A stretch of 64,000 bases of DNA from Meconema thalassinum (Eukaryota; Arthropoda; Insecta; Orthoptera; Tettigoniidae): positions 187,802,813 to 187,866,812 of the forward strand of contig OX336397.1 of assembly GCA_946902985.2 (NCBI GenBank), written 5' to 3'. A program made the position numbers and the translations under genes. The notes beneath the pieces are model-generated. The model worked only from the letters and a program-made list of their open reading frames with translations, was not told where the DNA came from and ran no database searches. Within the stretch, counting starts at the first letter, position 1. The number at the start of each line of letters is the position of its first letter. This document shows, piece by piece, positions 22,461-34,040 of this stretch.

Positions 22461-23459
22461 CATACCGTTATGCATGTTTGTATTAAATTAAGTCCTATTT
22501 CGCGAAACACCTTGTCCTTCCTTTTCGTTGCTATAGTTCATACATTGATCAGCCACTGTTTCCTAAAATTAATTTAACATAGTACAACTCAATTTTACTT
22601 TACAAAATGACTCTATATTACTTTCGCTCACACGCAAATATTAGCAAAATGGCAACTGACTAGTGGTGTAGGCCTATTTTATAAGGGAGATGAAGGTGGA
22701 ATGTGTCGCTGACTCTCTTGTGGCTAACTGAACTGTTTACCAGTTTGCTCATTCAGTAAGTGGTTAGTTAACGTATAATTACATTACCACCATGGAGGAT
22801 GAATTTTGAAACATAACCCTTTATATGGAACATTAGATTACGTTAAAACCCAAGCATCAGGATGTAAAAATAACGATAAAACCCAACTCCAGTTGATCAC
22901 GTCCCCATAAACCAGATATACCAGGTCAAGCCATCAACCATTGGCATCCACTTAGAAACAAAATCACAACAAGTAAGCTATCACTTCATTCCACGGCACA
23001 AGGATAAAAAGCAAGACTGACAAAGTTTAAATGTAGAGACTACGTCATTTCTTTAAGAAAATAATTAATGAAGTATCGTGACGCACATTTTGAATCGCAT
23101 GTATACACAAGAATTGTAAATTGAGACCCAGAAATAATTTTGGATGTACTGTGTACATAGTGTAGAGAATTTTTTAATACTACTTCGGGGGAGCAGGATT
23201 AAGCGAATGTACAGAATTGAAAGTAAAAGTGAAAGTTCAGAATAAATTGTGCCAGTTAAAATGTTGGACGCTAGAGGAGAGGCATGCAGTGTACGCTGTG
23301 TAGTATGATTCTTAAAGGGTTGCCACCTTCTGTACGTTATAACAGACCACACTATATGTACTATGTGCCAGGTAAATCAATCATCGCTACACAGTCGGTG
23401 TAGCCCTAAATAGTGCTCTTCATTCATCCGTAAGATTTTAAATACTCTTCTTCTTCTGC
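22461..23459. other. Intron 4 DNA, nothing recognised
   Basis: AT-rich, with only short incidental frames. Confidence 0.45.
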
Positions 23460-24560
23460 TTCTCCTTCCTAGCGTTGTCTCGTTGGTGCAGGGTCCACTT
23501 TTTTCATAATTGACCTCCATTTTGTCCGGTTACGTGCGACAGCTGGATTTAGGCCGGTAATTTTTAAGTCCCCATTTATTGTGTCTTGCCAACGCTGCTT
23601 CGGTCGTCCTCTGGGGCGTAGGCCTTCAACCTCAAAATGAAGGACAGAGTTAGCAACATTATCAGGCGCTGCAAGCAGGGCATGGCCATACCATCGGAGC
23701 CGTTTCTCTCTCATGTTGTCCACAATTGGGGCGACACCCATATGCTCCCGAATTGTGTCGTTTCTGACATGGTCAATAAGGGAGATGCCCATTGTCCAAC
23801 GGAGTATTCACATTTCCATGGCGTGCAGGCGAGGTTCTGAAATTTTGTCGGATGGCCGACATTCACCTCCATACAGCGCAACTGGCCATACCACTGTCCG
23901 TATATCTTGGATTTGAGACGAAGTGGCATTTTCTTGTCGCAAAGAACACCCGTGACCTCCTTCCACCGCAACCAGGTTGCGTTTACCCTGGCTCTTACTT
24001 CATCATTGAAGTTGCCATCACTCTGAAGACGAGATCCAAGGTACCTGAAGCATTCTGTCTTGACTAGATTTTGTACAGCAACTTGAATGGTGCCGTCGCG
24101 TGGGTTTAACTCCAGATACTCGTCTTTTTCACATTCAGACATAGGCCATACTGGGAGGGGCGGTTATTCCAGTCTTCAACTTGACATTGGAGTTTTTCTC
24201 GGGTGACATCTGCAACCATTATATCATCTGCATACAGAAGGGTCTAAAAACATTCCGATGCAGGTCACGAGTGATGGTGTCCATCACAAGAACAAAAAGG
24301 GACGGTGATAGTGCTGAGCCTTGGTGAACGCCGACATTCACAGGAAAGTTTTCCGAGGTGCCAACAGCACAACGTACTCTACTGCTGGTGTTCGTGTATA
24401 ACATCTTGACCACATTTACAACTGACTCTGGCACACTATGGTTGCGGAGCGCATACCAAATCAATTCATGAGGAACACGATCGAAGGCCTTTTCCAGGTC
24501 AAGAAAGGCAATATGCAGAGACTTTCTCTTCTCACGGTGCTTCTCCATGAGTTACCGTGC
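23460..24560 (-). pseudogene. 5'-truncated LINE reverse transcriptase remnant
   Basis: Minus-strand remnant of a second non-LTR family. Order: AFLDLEKAFDRVPHELIW (motif A), VGVHQGSALSPSLFVLVMD (motif B), then a frameshift. The catalytic LLYADDIMVAD reads in a different frame around 24210-24240. Next come YLELNPRDGTI, CFRYLGSRLQSDGNF, VTGVLCDKKMP, and a C-terminus with RLRWYGHALL and GLRPRGRPKQRW. The endonuclease and RT palm start are missing, as expected of a 5'-truncated insertion ending near 24560. At least three frames are needed to read it. Confidence 0.75.
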
Positions 24561-24649
24561 TGCGAAGGTTTCAATACTGAAGTATGTATATTCCAAGTAG
24601 GCTAATATATAGCGAATTAATTTGTGTCACGTGAACACATCGCTAGTTA

Positions 24650-25150
24650 CTTGGTGTTCAGTTGCCCGTGCTCGTAAGTAGAGGGGTCCTATCCCAGGGT
24701 AACCTGCATTACATCCAGGGGCAAAGCCGTGCGTACTCCCGAACGAATAATCGGAGAAAGTCGAGTGAGAGCTCAATCGAAGAGACTCTATCTCCTCTAT
24801 TTATAGGTCAAGTCTTTTCCCCCTAAGATAAGACCTACCCCCACCTACGGCGAAAATAACGATTTTTAGTGCGCATGCTGTTCAAAGATGGCGGGCGTTT
24901 CAAACGTTATAGTAGATTCCTCCAAACCCCCTTCTCTACTCCCATCCTCCACAATTCCCTTAAATTCCAAACATATTTTTCCAAACTTATTTATATTTAA
25001 CCCAAAAGTCCACCATTGCTTCCACTTACTTCCGCCAGGTTCATCTCCCTTTGTCTGTTTATCTTAATTTCCAGCTTTTTTTTCGATTTATTTATTATTT
25101 AATATTTATTTGTTATTATTTATTGATGATCGATTTCCAAAAATATAACG
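24650..25150 (-). repeat. Interspersed repeat, copy A (inverted relative to 34.4-34.85 kb)
   Basis: Its reverse complement shares long similarity with 34430-34850. Both contain TTTAGGGAATT or TTAAGGGAATT, then AGAAGGGGGT, ATAACGTTTGAAA, CGCCATCTT or TGCCATCTT, GTGAGAGCTC or TGAGCCCTCACTCGACT, and finally CCTGGGATAGGA. Class unknown. Confidence 0.55.
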
Positions 25151-25159
25151 TATATCACC

Positions 25160-25730
25160 CGAACGATCTTTCTTGTCGACCTCTCTTGGTCAACTCTTGT
25201 TCTCTTCTGACCCTGATGGTATTAGGGTATCCGAGGTCTAGGGAGTGTCTTACCTTCCCGCCTTAATTGTCCCTTGGCTCATCTTTCCTGATACCCTCCT
25301 TCTGCGAGGGGTCAGCCTTGGTTTTCTTTTCCTCTTATCTCTTGCCTTTTGTTCAAGGCCCTCAAGGAGGCAGGATGTTTCTAGCCCCACCACTTCTGGT
25401 GCTCCCTGGATATTGCTACACCCTCAGGGGATCAAGGCTGGTGAATTCGTGCGTTGGCGATCCTGAGGGATCTCTGTGCTGGGTCCCTTTCCTATCTGCC
25501 TTTCATGGCTCTCCTTCCATCCAAGTCCCTCAATCCTCATTCTTCGAGGGTTGCGGGCATTTCTTTTCTCCTGTCCTTTATTAGCCTTATCCTTTATTTG
25601 TTTACCATGTCTTCTTCTACTATATACGTTTGTAGTTAATATTAGTTATAGTATTCATTCTCATATCATCTCATCTCATATTTCACTATCACCAAAATCA
25701 TTAGGGGATGATAACCTAGATGTCGAACGG
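25160..25730 (+). repeat. Probable GC-richer interspersed repeat
   Basis: CCTGATGGTATTAGGGTATCCGAGG... and repeated CCTCAAGGAGG, CCCTCAGGGGATC and CGATCCTGAGGGATC motifs. The composition contrasts with the AT-rich flanks. Frames here are incidental. Confidence 0.35.
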
Positions 25731-25734
25731 AACA

Positions 25735-25835
25735 TGTAGCTCACCCTCTGGGTGTCCGCTAGAAGCGGCTACAGCCTCTGGCGATCCGAACATGTCCTCG
25801 GACACTCCCGGCATAAAAGCCATACGATAAATAAA
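25735..25835 (+). repeat. SINE 3' tail
   Basis: CTCACCCTCTGGGTGTCCG ... GGCGATCCGAACATGTCCTC ... GCCATACGATAAATAAA matches the 3' part of the intact SINE at 17643-17977 and, reversed, 46202-46290. Confidence 0.7.
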
Positions 25836-25990
25836 TACATAAATAACCCAGATGTTAGGTCCTTAAATCAACAATTTTCTTCATCATCATCATCAATTCT
25901 TATTTATATACTATTTTTATATTTGATTGTCGTTTATTTACTTTATAATTTGTATTTATTAATTATTTATATTTATTTTATATTTTTATC

Positions 25991-26022
25991 GATTATTATT
26001 ATTATTATTATTATTATTATCT
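25991..26022. repeat. ATT trinucleotide microsatellite
   Basis: Uninterrupted (ATT)n of about 30 bp. It forms the left neighbour of the next SINE. Confidence 0.85.
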
Positions 26023-26029
26023 AACAGCT

Positions 26030-26430
26030 TGCTATGGTGGGCGAGTGGCTATTGTGTCGGATTACTAACCCCAAGTTTGAAGGTTCGCTCCTGGCCGTGG
26101 TAAATGAATTATGAAAGGGGACGAAATTCACGACACGCATGTCATACGATGTAGGCGTGTTAAAGAACCCATTTGAATTCAGTAGGCCGTGTTCATAATG
26201 GCAAAACTAATCTCGGGATTTTCCGCCAACACAAGTTCCTCATTTCTCTTCTAGAAAGCGCTATAGTGTCGAGGAGCTTAGATATCTAACCTCCTTGATT
26301 TTCATAATGCTTCAAGGAATAACAAAATTCGACATGCAAGCGGCCCTCTGGGTGTCAAATAACAAAGCTTGTTTCCGGCACCCGAGGCCATACGTTATTA
26401 TTATTGTTATTATTATTATATTATTATTAT
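26030..26430 (+). repeat. tRNA-derived SINE, copy 7 (second subfamily)
   Basis: A-box-like GGTGGGCGAGTGGCTATTG and B-box-like GAAGGTTCGCTCCTGGC head, a distinct body (CGACACGCATGTCATACGATG...), and the tail GGCACCCGAGGCCATACG followed by a (TTA)n tract. The same tail occurs on the 51-bp insert at 17306. Confidence 0.65.
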
Positions 26431-28229
26431 TATCCAACCTGTAGGTTCTGTTTATCATGACAGCTATGCGGGTAGCGGCATGTGTGGCTCGCTCAAGGAC
26501 GCACCGTCGTTTCAACAATTATAAACCTGTCCAGAGTTAACACGCCAGGCTATTGCAGGTGACGGGTTCCACGTTACCGTTTCAAACGAGACCAAACCTG
26601 TTGCGTGACGTCACATGGTTGTGGTCATCCGAGTAACGTGGAAAAATGAAACATTTATTTATTATTATTTATTTTTGTATTATTTATGTATTTAAAATTA
26701 TTCATTTATTTAATATTACGTAGTTTGATGTTTCGCCAGGAATCAGAATAGAGCTTGCAAGCTAAAATGCTTAAAACTTTAAAAGAAAAAATAATAGTTC
26801 ATGAAGCGTCGAAAATTGATTGTTTCTTTTAAAGAGCATTCATAGCTTTTGAAAACTTATCTTGTTTGTTGAAGAAACTTCTAATGGGTTACGGTAAGAC
26901 CCAGTATGTCCATACCACCGATAATACCCGAAGAAATATACGCCAGGACCCTTCTAAAACTTCCTGCTGATGCAGACCAGTTGCATAGTATTTCCTGTGG
27001 ATGGAGAATGGTGCGTTTGCCAGCTCAGTGCTTGGAAGCGAGTTGTCATTCCGGCGTCCCCAGAGCCCCTGGGGGTCTTTTCCATCCCTTGGTGTAGGAG
27101 AATAATGTCGCAGGTGGAGGAGCGTCTTTTGGTAATAGCGGATTTTGTGAAGTACGACAGCGATCAGAGAATCTGAAGTCAGAGATTGAAGTCTGGACGT
27201 GAAGTTTAGAGAGAGGTTTGCGAAGTTTTTAGAGAAGATTGAGCGAAGGTACAGAAGTTATATAGCTGGTGTGACGTCAGACCACTGATGTCACCAGGAA
27301 CTAGCTGGGAGAATCGGACAGCCAATCAGTGAATAGAACTGGCTCAGTGCCTGGCGAGGCTAGTACATGTGCGCATGATTTGTTGACAGGTGCTCTATAA
27401 CATACTTCAACCTTTAGTGAGTAAAAATATACAGCATATGAACTTTAATTTAACATAAACATTAAATACACAGAGGAGACAGCGCTCTCATTTCAACGGA
27501 AAAAAAAGTAGCAAAATGGGGCAGAAAAAGGATAGAATATTTCAAACCAGTGGGGAGACACAAAAACTACCAACAAACCTATTCGCAAATTCGAACAATC
27601 ATTATCAGATCAATTACACTTAAGCTATAAAATCTATGTCTGAAAGTATGGGTGAAAGTATTTACGATATGTACACTTATTTAGTTACAGTATTAGTTAA
27701 GATAATGCAACTCGTCAATATTTGTTAGTTACAGTATCGTCTAAGTGATGTTTTGTTAAGATACTGGAATTGGTGGTTGACTTCAAAAATTTGCTTGTTT
27801 AAAGTGACTATGTGATTGTTGTTAAATGTTCAGTTCAGATTTTATTGTACAGGCTACTTATCTGGAGGGGTCTTGCGCGGTCCTGGAGAGAGCAGTTAAT
27901 TTCGTCACTATCTACTCTACCCCTCCCCTCTCCCCTCCCCTCCTTCCCCCTCTCGCATTCCTGTGTGTGTTCACCCTACAAATGTGACTGTGTTTTGCCA
28001 AGTCTAGTCTCCCTTATATGGTGTATGTTACTAAAAACTGGACAATCTTCAACTAGTCAAGCCCAGTTTTCATCCTCGCCACGCATAAGCTAAATAGGCA
28101 TATTTAAGCGCAAATGGTCACGGGAGAATGTACCGTAATCTTTAATACTGCCGTATTATTGAATTAGGATACATCGTACATCTTGATCCAATAGCATGTT
28201 TCCCTTAATAATCCCTTATCTAGCTTGGC
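26431..28229. other. Intron 4 DNA, no gene recognised
   Basis: Contains an uninterrupted pyrimidine-rich tract at about 27911-27956 (CCCCTCCCCTCTCCCCTCCC type), a candidate triplex-forming site. Open frames near 26906-27176 have no recognised domain. Confidence 0.4.
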
Positions 28230-29480
28230 TACTACGTTATATTGTGTCATGTTTCCGACGGGGGGTGTTTTCTAATAGAGTGAAGAGGGGTGAATTGTCC
28301 ACGAATGTGTGTGCGTTTAAATTATTGGGGTTGTTTAATTCAGCTAAGGCTATCTCAATTGCTTCCTGAATGTCAAGAGCTCTGCCTTTCGGTTCGTGAT
28401 GAGTTATTTTTAAGTATTTTTCAATATTAGTGAAACAGTGTCCCGCGTCGCACATGTGGTTGCATACGGCCAAGTGCGTCTCGTGTTTCATCGCATTTCT
28501 GTGTTCATTGTATCTTCTCCCACTCTGCCCGATGTAATTTTCTTGACATCCTGTGTCTTGGCACGTAATGGAATATTACCCCTGATTTTGGATATGGTCT
28601 GGTTTATTTAGATTTCTGCTGATCAGATGCATTTCGGTTGTGTTATTTGTTGTAAATGCTATTTTAATGCCTGCTTTTTTTAACAGATTGGTAATTTTAT
28701 ATGTATTCGCGTCACGTCAATGAAATGCGCGAATTATTGCTCATTAGTGTCCGTCATTTGAACAAATTGATGTATTTTGCTGGGCGGAAAATTGTTTTGT
28801 TTTGCTAACTGTTTGATTATTCGGGTCTCCTTATAGTCGTTTTCTTTTGATATGAGCATGTTTAAAACCCTGTGCACCTTTGAATTGAAACCCGCAAATT
28901 TGGAATGAATGGAATGATTGCAATTGGAATGATTGCCAATTGCATGCGACGTTTGTGTCAGATTTTGGAATACGGAGTATGGATGTTCTTTATCTTTCCG
29001 TTCGATCGTTATGTCGAGATAAATTATTTTCCGATCGCTTTCAGATTCCTTAGTGAATGTATTAGAGTGAAGTAGGCTATTATCGGCTTGGAGTATTGTT
29101 TCTTCGTTTGTTAATTCAGTTTCGTAGATGCAAATTACGTCATCCACCTATATTTTCCACTGAACTATTCCCTTTGTCGAGAACTTTTCTAGGAGCGCAT
29201 TTTCCAGTGTGTTAATTAAGATGTCGGCAAATATCCCACTTAGCGGTGACCCCATGGCTAGGCCCTCTGTTAGTGTATATATTTTATTGTCAAATTGAAG
29301 CACGATTGGGCTGAGTACGACCCTCAGGAATTTCACGACCTCTTCGGTTTCTTTACCAAGTTGTTTGTCTTGAAATTATTTTCGATAATACTGATTGCTT
29401 CGTAAATTGGTATATTGGTATACATGTTAGTTTTATCGATGGATACTAGCCGCAATCCGTCCTTGAGGAGACTACCAAAA
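28230..29480 (-). pseudogene. Penelope-like element (RT plus GIY-YIG endonuclease)
   Basis: Minus-strand remnant reading, 5' to 3': SIDKTNMYTNIPI (RT, near 29440), TEGLAMGSPLSGIFADI (the GLxMGSPLS motif of Penelope RTs, near 29250), VDDVICIYE (catalytic VDD, near 29140), a linker, then TCQDTGCQENYIGQSGRRYN (near 28550). The last shows the YIG and Arg of a GIY-YIG nuclease, followed by EHRNAMKHE with its Glu/His. The C-terminus ends at a stop near 28237. It is broken into at least three frames and truncated at the 5' side near 29500. Penelope-like elements use RT plus GIY-YIG to reinsert; this copy is dead. Confidence 0.8.
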
Positions 29481-29499
29481 ATACACAGAAAGAGTGCCC

Positions 29500-30030
29500 A
29501 ATTGACCAATAGTTAATTGCATGAACGCGCCAAGCTACAAAATCAATTAGGAATTACTAAAAATTTTAAAACTGCCTTTCCTATGACAAAAACGATTCAA
29601 TAAAGAACACAACGAAAATAGTAACCGCATTAAATATGTTGTAAATGAACCTTAGCTTGCGGCTAGTATCCTTCGATAAATCTAATATGAAAGATGGCAG
29701 CGAGAAGCCTTGCCCCAAGTAAGTGAAAACTATTCCATACAGGCCTGGACACCCCTTTGTCACCAACCGACATTTCACTCGTCGAAGACTCCATGCTGAG
29801 GGAATATTAGAAACATTTAGGGGAATTCTTGTGTGAGAATTTAGGTATAGACCGCACGGCAACTCTGTCGTATGAGTCAGGTGTCTTATCATCCGTCTGC
29901 CCTTGGGGAGAAAGATGTTGCTACCAGCTTGTGTCGACAGATACCCGCTCATAGCTACCCTGACCGTACGCTCCTTACCCCCATTGGAAGGTAGTTGAAA
30001 GTATGTATTTGAACGTAGAGTATAACCCGT
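29500..30030. other. No gene recognised
   Basis: A 123-codon minus-strand frame (29581-29952) has no domain I know and no splice support. It is more likely repeat-derived. Confidence 0.4.
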
Positions 30031-30034
30031 TTCT

Positions 30035-30400
30035 TACGAGGAAGTGTACTGTGTTCTGGATTTGTAGAATTTGAGGAATGTTTTGTTGATTTATGTAATC
30101 TGATGAATTTGGAGCATCTTAGTATTTTTGGAAGAATTTTCTGAAATCTTGGTATATTTGTAAGGATTTTTGGGGAATCTGGTGACTTGGGAGTAAACCT
30201 GGGCTATGTGGATGATTTGAGGATGTTCTTATGTATTGTAGGATATTTTGGAGAATCTTAGTAAATTTGGAAGGATGTTTGGGGAATATTGGAGTAATTG
30301 GAAGGATTTTGATGGAATCGGGTTATTTTCATGTGTTCTACTGAATTTTTGTGATTTTTGGGAATATGGTGTTTTTTTATGATTTTGATTGGTCAGAGGA
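30035..30400 (+). repeat. Cryptic short-motif repeat
   Basis: Loosely repeated units of the type TTTGGAAGGATTTTTGGGGAATCTTGG give a T/G-rich + strand with little C. Units vary in length and sequence, so this is a decayed simple or minisatellite tract. Confidence 0.5.
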
Positions 30401-30449
30401 CTCTCGTATGGCATCTGGGTTAGAAGAGAATAAGAGGTGAGCAAGGGAG

Positions 30450-30760
30450 GTCAACAGAGAGGGGCCTGGCATAAGTAAGTGTAAGCAATGCTGGTCGTTG
30501 AGGAAAATCTGTGAAATTTTGGTAAAATCTGTTTGGAATTTGAGGGAATTCTGAATGTGGTGGTGGTGGGGATTGGGGGATAGAGTGTGAGGGAAGGGGT
30601 CAGAGGTATCGTGTAGGTGGTACCGTCATCTTGGATGGGTCGCGAGTGCACCCTGACATCCTGGCCGGCGTTGCAAAAACTGGGATCGACCGCTCGGGCA
30701 TCCTGTCTCGTGAACACCCATAAATAAAGAAAATAAATAAAATAAATAATTATATTAATC
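30450..30760 (+). repeat. Interspersed repeat, copy B
   Basis: Shares GAGGGAATTCTG, GGTGGTGGTGGGG, a GCCATCTTGG-like segment and GGGATCGACCGCTCGGGCATCCTGTC with the copy at 34040-34660. A long AT-rich tract (AAATAAATAATAAT type, to about 30930) follows. Confidence 0.5.
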
Positions 30761-30957
30761 AATATATATTCATTAAATAGCGTTTAAATAATACATAAAT
30801 AAATATTAAATAATAGTAATAATAATACAATTAAATATTAATAAATTAAAAATAATAAATAATCGATAACGTAATCAATGAATAATATTAAATAAATAAA
30901 TAAATAAATAAAAGTTAAATAATAATAATTAAGAAGTATTTCATTTATGCTCGTTAC

Positions 30958-32129
30958 ATGGAGGACCACAACCCTGTGACGTCTCGCAACAGGCTTTGTA
31001 GGTTCAAACAACTCACTGACATCGTCTCTCATCATGAAATCCTAACCACGGCGATACATGAAACAAGATTTACTGATTATCAGGCCTTCGAATCACAAGG
31101 TTATAGGATCTTCGAAATTAAAACAGGGAAACGTGTTCCATGTGTTCCATGTTCCATTTCTCGGCACAGGAAAGATTCTAGACTCGGTCACAGAATTCAG
31201 CTCCCCAAATAGCCGAGCCTCAATGCTTAGTTTTCGAATCATGAACAAAGTATATACGATTCTAAACATACAGCACCAATCAACCAAGCGAACAAGAAAG
31301 ACCCTGATGGAACAGATACATTTTGGGAAGAACTTGAAGAGCTCATCTCAAGAATCCCTGACAAACACACAATAATTTTGCTTGGAGGCTTCAATGCCAA
31401 CTTGGCAAAGAAGGAAAATACCAGAATATCATTCGAGACTATCCAACCCATTGACGAACTAACCGGAGTGGAGAAAGACTTATGGAGTTCGGTAAGGCAT
31501 TCAACCTCGTTCTATAATCAACAGCCTTCAAACACCTCCAAATGGCATGGGCATCTCTAAATCCTACTCTGGGCGAGCCTCAAATTGACCATGTTTCCAT
31601 TACACGGAAAGCAACTCGAGAGATTCAAAACATAAAAGTCCTGAGAGGTACTAACTTTGACTTGGATCACTATCTTTCCAAAATAAATCTGAAGCTCATC
31701 CCAAGAAAAACCAGGAAAATCCGGACAACGAAAGCAAATAAATTTGACACAGGAAAGCTCAAAACCAACAATGAGTTCGCCCAGAAACTCGATTCCTTGG
31801 ATCAAGAGAATTGGGATCAACTAGAAAACGCCATCGTCAAATCGGCTGAGGAGACAGTCTCACTAACAAACGTTAGGAAACGCCCGTGGTGGTCTACTGA
31901 ATGTGATGCTGTAGTAGCTCAGAGACAACTTGCCTGGAAAAGATGCAATTCGAAGAAAAATCAAGATAGGTGCAAGCACTTCTTGACTGTGATAAAACAT
32001 GCGGCGAATGTTATACGTGGAGTAAAGCGTCCGTTTGACAAAAGCCAATTGACACAGAAAGAGCAGGATTTCAACAAGAACAAAACCCGAGATTTTTACA
32101 AAACCTTCCGACGCTTCCTCACTAAATAA
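30958..32129 (+). pseudogene. LINE endonuclease and linker region
   Basis: Reading shifts frame between 31150 and 31380. Endonuclease pieces: ETRFTDYQAFESQGYRIF, RTRKTLMEQIHFGKN and LLGGFNANLAKKENTR (equivalent of the GDFNA motif, with Gly for Asp-Phe context altered). A long linker frame 31542-32129 follows, with LGEPQIDHVSITRKATR (the QIDHV motif), NFDLDHYLSKI (the SDHY equivalent), PWWSTECD and RDFYKTFRRFL. The frame ends at TAA just before a C-tract at 32132. Confidence 0.7.
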
Positions 32130-33890
32130 CCCCCCCCCCAAGTCAACCCTTCAGAGATGATCATGGTAAGCTTGCATACAATGACAAGGACAACTGCCAG
32201 ATCTTAGCCAAATACTTGGAATCTCTTCTTAATTGTGAAGAACCACAATCACAATTCACGTTGAAGAACCTACACACTCTAACCCCAACTCCTCTCCACC
32301 CACGAATGGGGAAATCAGACAGATCATCCTGTCTCTGAAGAACAAGCAAGCACCTGATGAAGATACAATAATAGCCGAGCTCTGGAAGTCTACAGGTGAC
32401 AAAGCGATTGACAAACTAACAGAGATTATCCATGACATCTGGAAACTGAGAAACTCCCCAGTGACTGGACATCAGCCCTGATTTATCCCCTTCACAAGAA
32501 AGGTGACAAAGCAGATGTAAACAACTAATGAGGCATCTCACTCCTCTCGATAACACATAAAAATCTCCCGAAAGCCCTTCAGACCCGGGCAGAGAAACAA
32601 CTTTGTTTGCAATTGGAAGAGTATCAAGGAGGGTTTAGAAAAGGGCACTCGTGTGTTGACCAGATCATGAACTTTAAATTTCTTCTCACATATCTGACTG
32701 TCAGGAACAGGAAGTTTGTGGTGACCTTCATAGACTTCAAGAAGGCCTACGATTCAATTTATCGACGGCCTAGACAACAAAACAAGGACAATTATCCAAC
32801 AGACCATAACCAATACGACCTCCGGATTGAAAATCAGGGGAGAGATTTCGGAAACCTTCGAAATCACGACAGGTGTTAGACAAGGAGATGAATTATCGCC
32901 TCTACTTTTCAACTGCGTAATGGAAAAAGATTATTCGGCAGTGGCGCAAGGAGATGTGTAATGAAGAGGTCGACCACGGACTCAGAATAGGTTATAAGAA
33001 AATGTATCTAACAATTTTCGCACTTGATCTAGTTATTATTCCTGATTCCATAGATACTGCTACAAAACATATCATCAAACTTAAAAACCGAGCGGCAAAG
33101 CCAGGCCTCCAGATCTCCTTTGAGAAAACGGAATTTATAATTATCATCAAGCAGGCTCCCAGAGAGGTTAAACAACTAATAATCAAGCGGGCAGAAAAGT
33201 TTAAGTATTTAGGCGAATGTATAAAACCAAACAATTCTGAGAAAGAATCATTTGCATCAAGGATCAACAAGACGGAAACTGTGTACCAGCTAAACAGGGA
33301 TGTTTAAAATAAACGATCAGTGTCCATCAATGCCATGATTGGGCATTATTGTTAAGTTATTTGTCCAGAAGCTTTGCACGCAGCTGAATGCCTTGCGATG
33401 AATAAGAAAGGTTTAGTTGAAACGTTCGAGGCCAAAGAACTAAAAAATCCTTAGGGAGATCCTAGGACCATTCAGAGAAAATGGAGAGTACAGGAGGCGA
33501 CATAGCAATGAAATCGACATACGAGTGGAAAGGATATCGGACTTGATGCGATAAAGGAGAATTCGTTTCTATGGCTACATAAGACGCATGAGCTCGCAGT
33601 GACTGACCAACCGCATATTTTCCTACGTTGTAGACCATGGTTCTCTAAGATCGAAAACGATCTTATTGAAATAGGGATTTCGCTTGAGGACATTCAAGAA
33701 CGTCTTCCTCTCCAGAAAAAAACTTAGTGCACACCAGTGATTCCAAGAAAAGCCAAAACTGAGAACAGGCGAGAAGTGGACGGCTGACAGAAAGGAGGCG
33801 CACAGGACAGGGGTGAAGGACTACTGAGAAATCATTGGAGCTCAAAGAAGGAAACAGTTGAAATAACGTGTTCCATAGCTTTCCGAAAAG
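30960..33890 (+). mobile_element. Degenerate non-LTR retrotransposon (third LINE family)
   Basis: Plus-strand element, in the same orientation as the host gene, inside intron 4. Order: endonuclease N-terminus (IHETRFTDYQAFESQGYRI), more endonuclease (ILDSVTEFSSPNS and LLGGFNANL), a linker, then RT pieces and a C-terminal region. At least six frame changes are needed to read it. It is much older than the LINE at 11851-15000. Confidence 0.75.
32160..33890 (+). pseudogene. LINE reverse transcriptase and C-terminus
   Basis: Fragments: EEYQGGFRKGHSCVDQI and VTFIDFKKAYDSI (motif A, 32607-32879), TGVRQGDELSPLLFNCVMEK (motif B, near 32870), and a damaged motif C (TIFALDLVII, where the expected ADD pair is lost, near 33015). 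GLQISFEKTEFII and EKFKYLGECIKP follow. The tail to about 33890 keeps scattered similarity only. Loss of the catalytic Asp pair makes this copy inactive. Confidence 0.7.
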
Positions 33891-33894
33891 AAGA

Positions 33895-34040
33895 AGAAAA
33901 GGAAATTAATAAAAATGAAATAACTAAAAAACGAAAATCAAAAACAAATATTAAATAAATGAAAATTAAATAATTAATATTAAATGATAAATGAATAAAA
34001 CAGAATTAAATAAATTATAATTATTATCAATCGGCAGCCA
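33895..34040. other. AT-rich tract
   Basis: Simple A/T-rich sequence (AAATTAAATAATTAATATT type) after the LINE 3' end, possibly its decayed tail. Confidence 0.5.

Noticed and set aside
29581..29952. 123-codon minus-strand ORF as a host gene
   Set aside because: No known domain, no splice signals and a repeat-rich neighbourhood.
31093..32141. Minus-strand ORFs within the third LINE
   Set aside because: Shadows of the plus-strand endonuclease/RT remnant.
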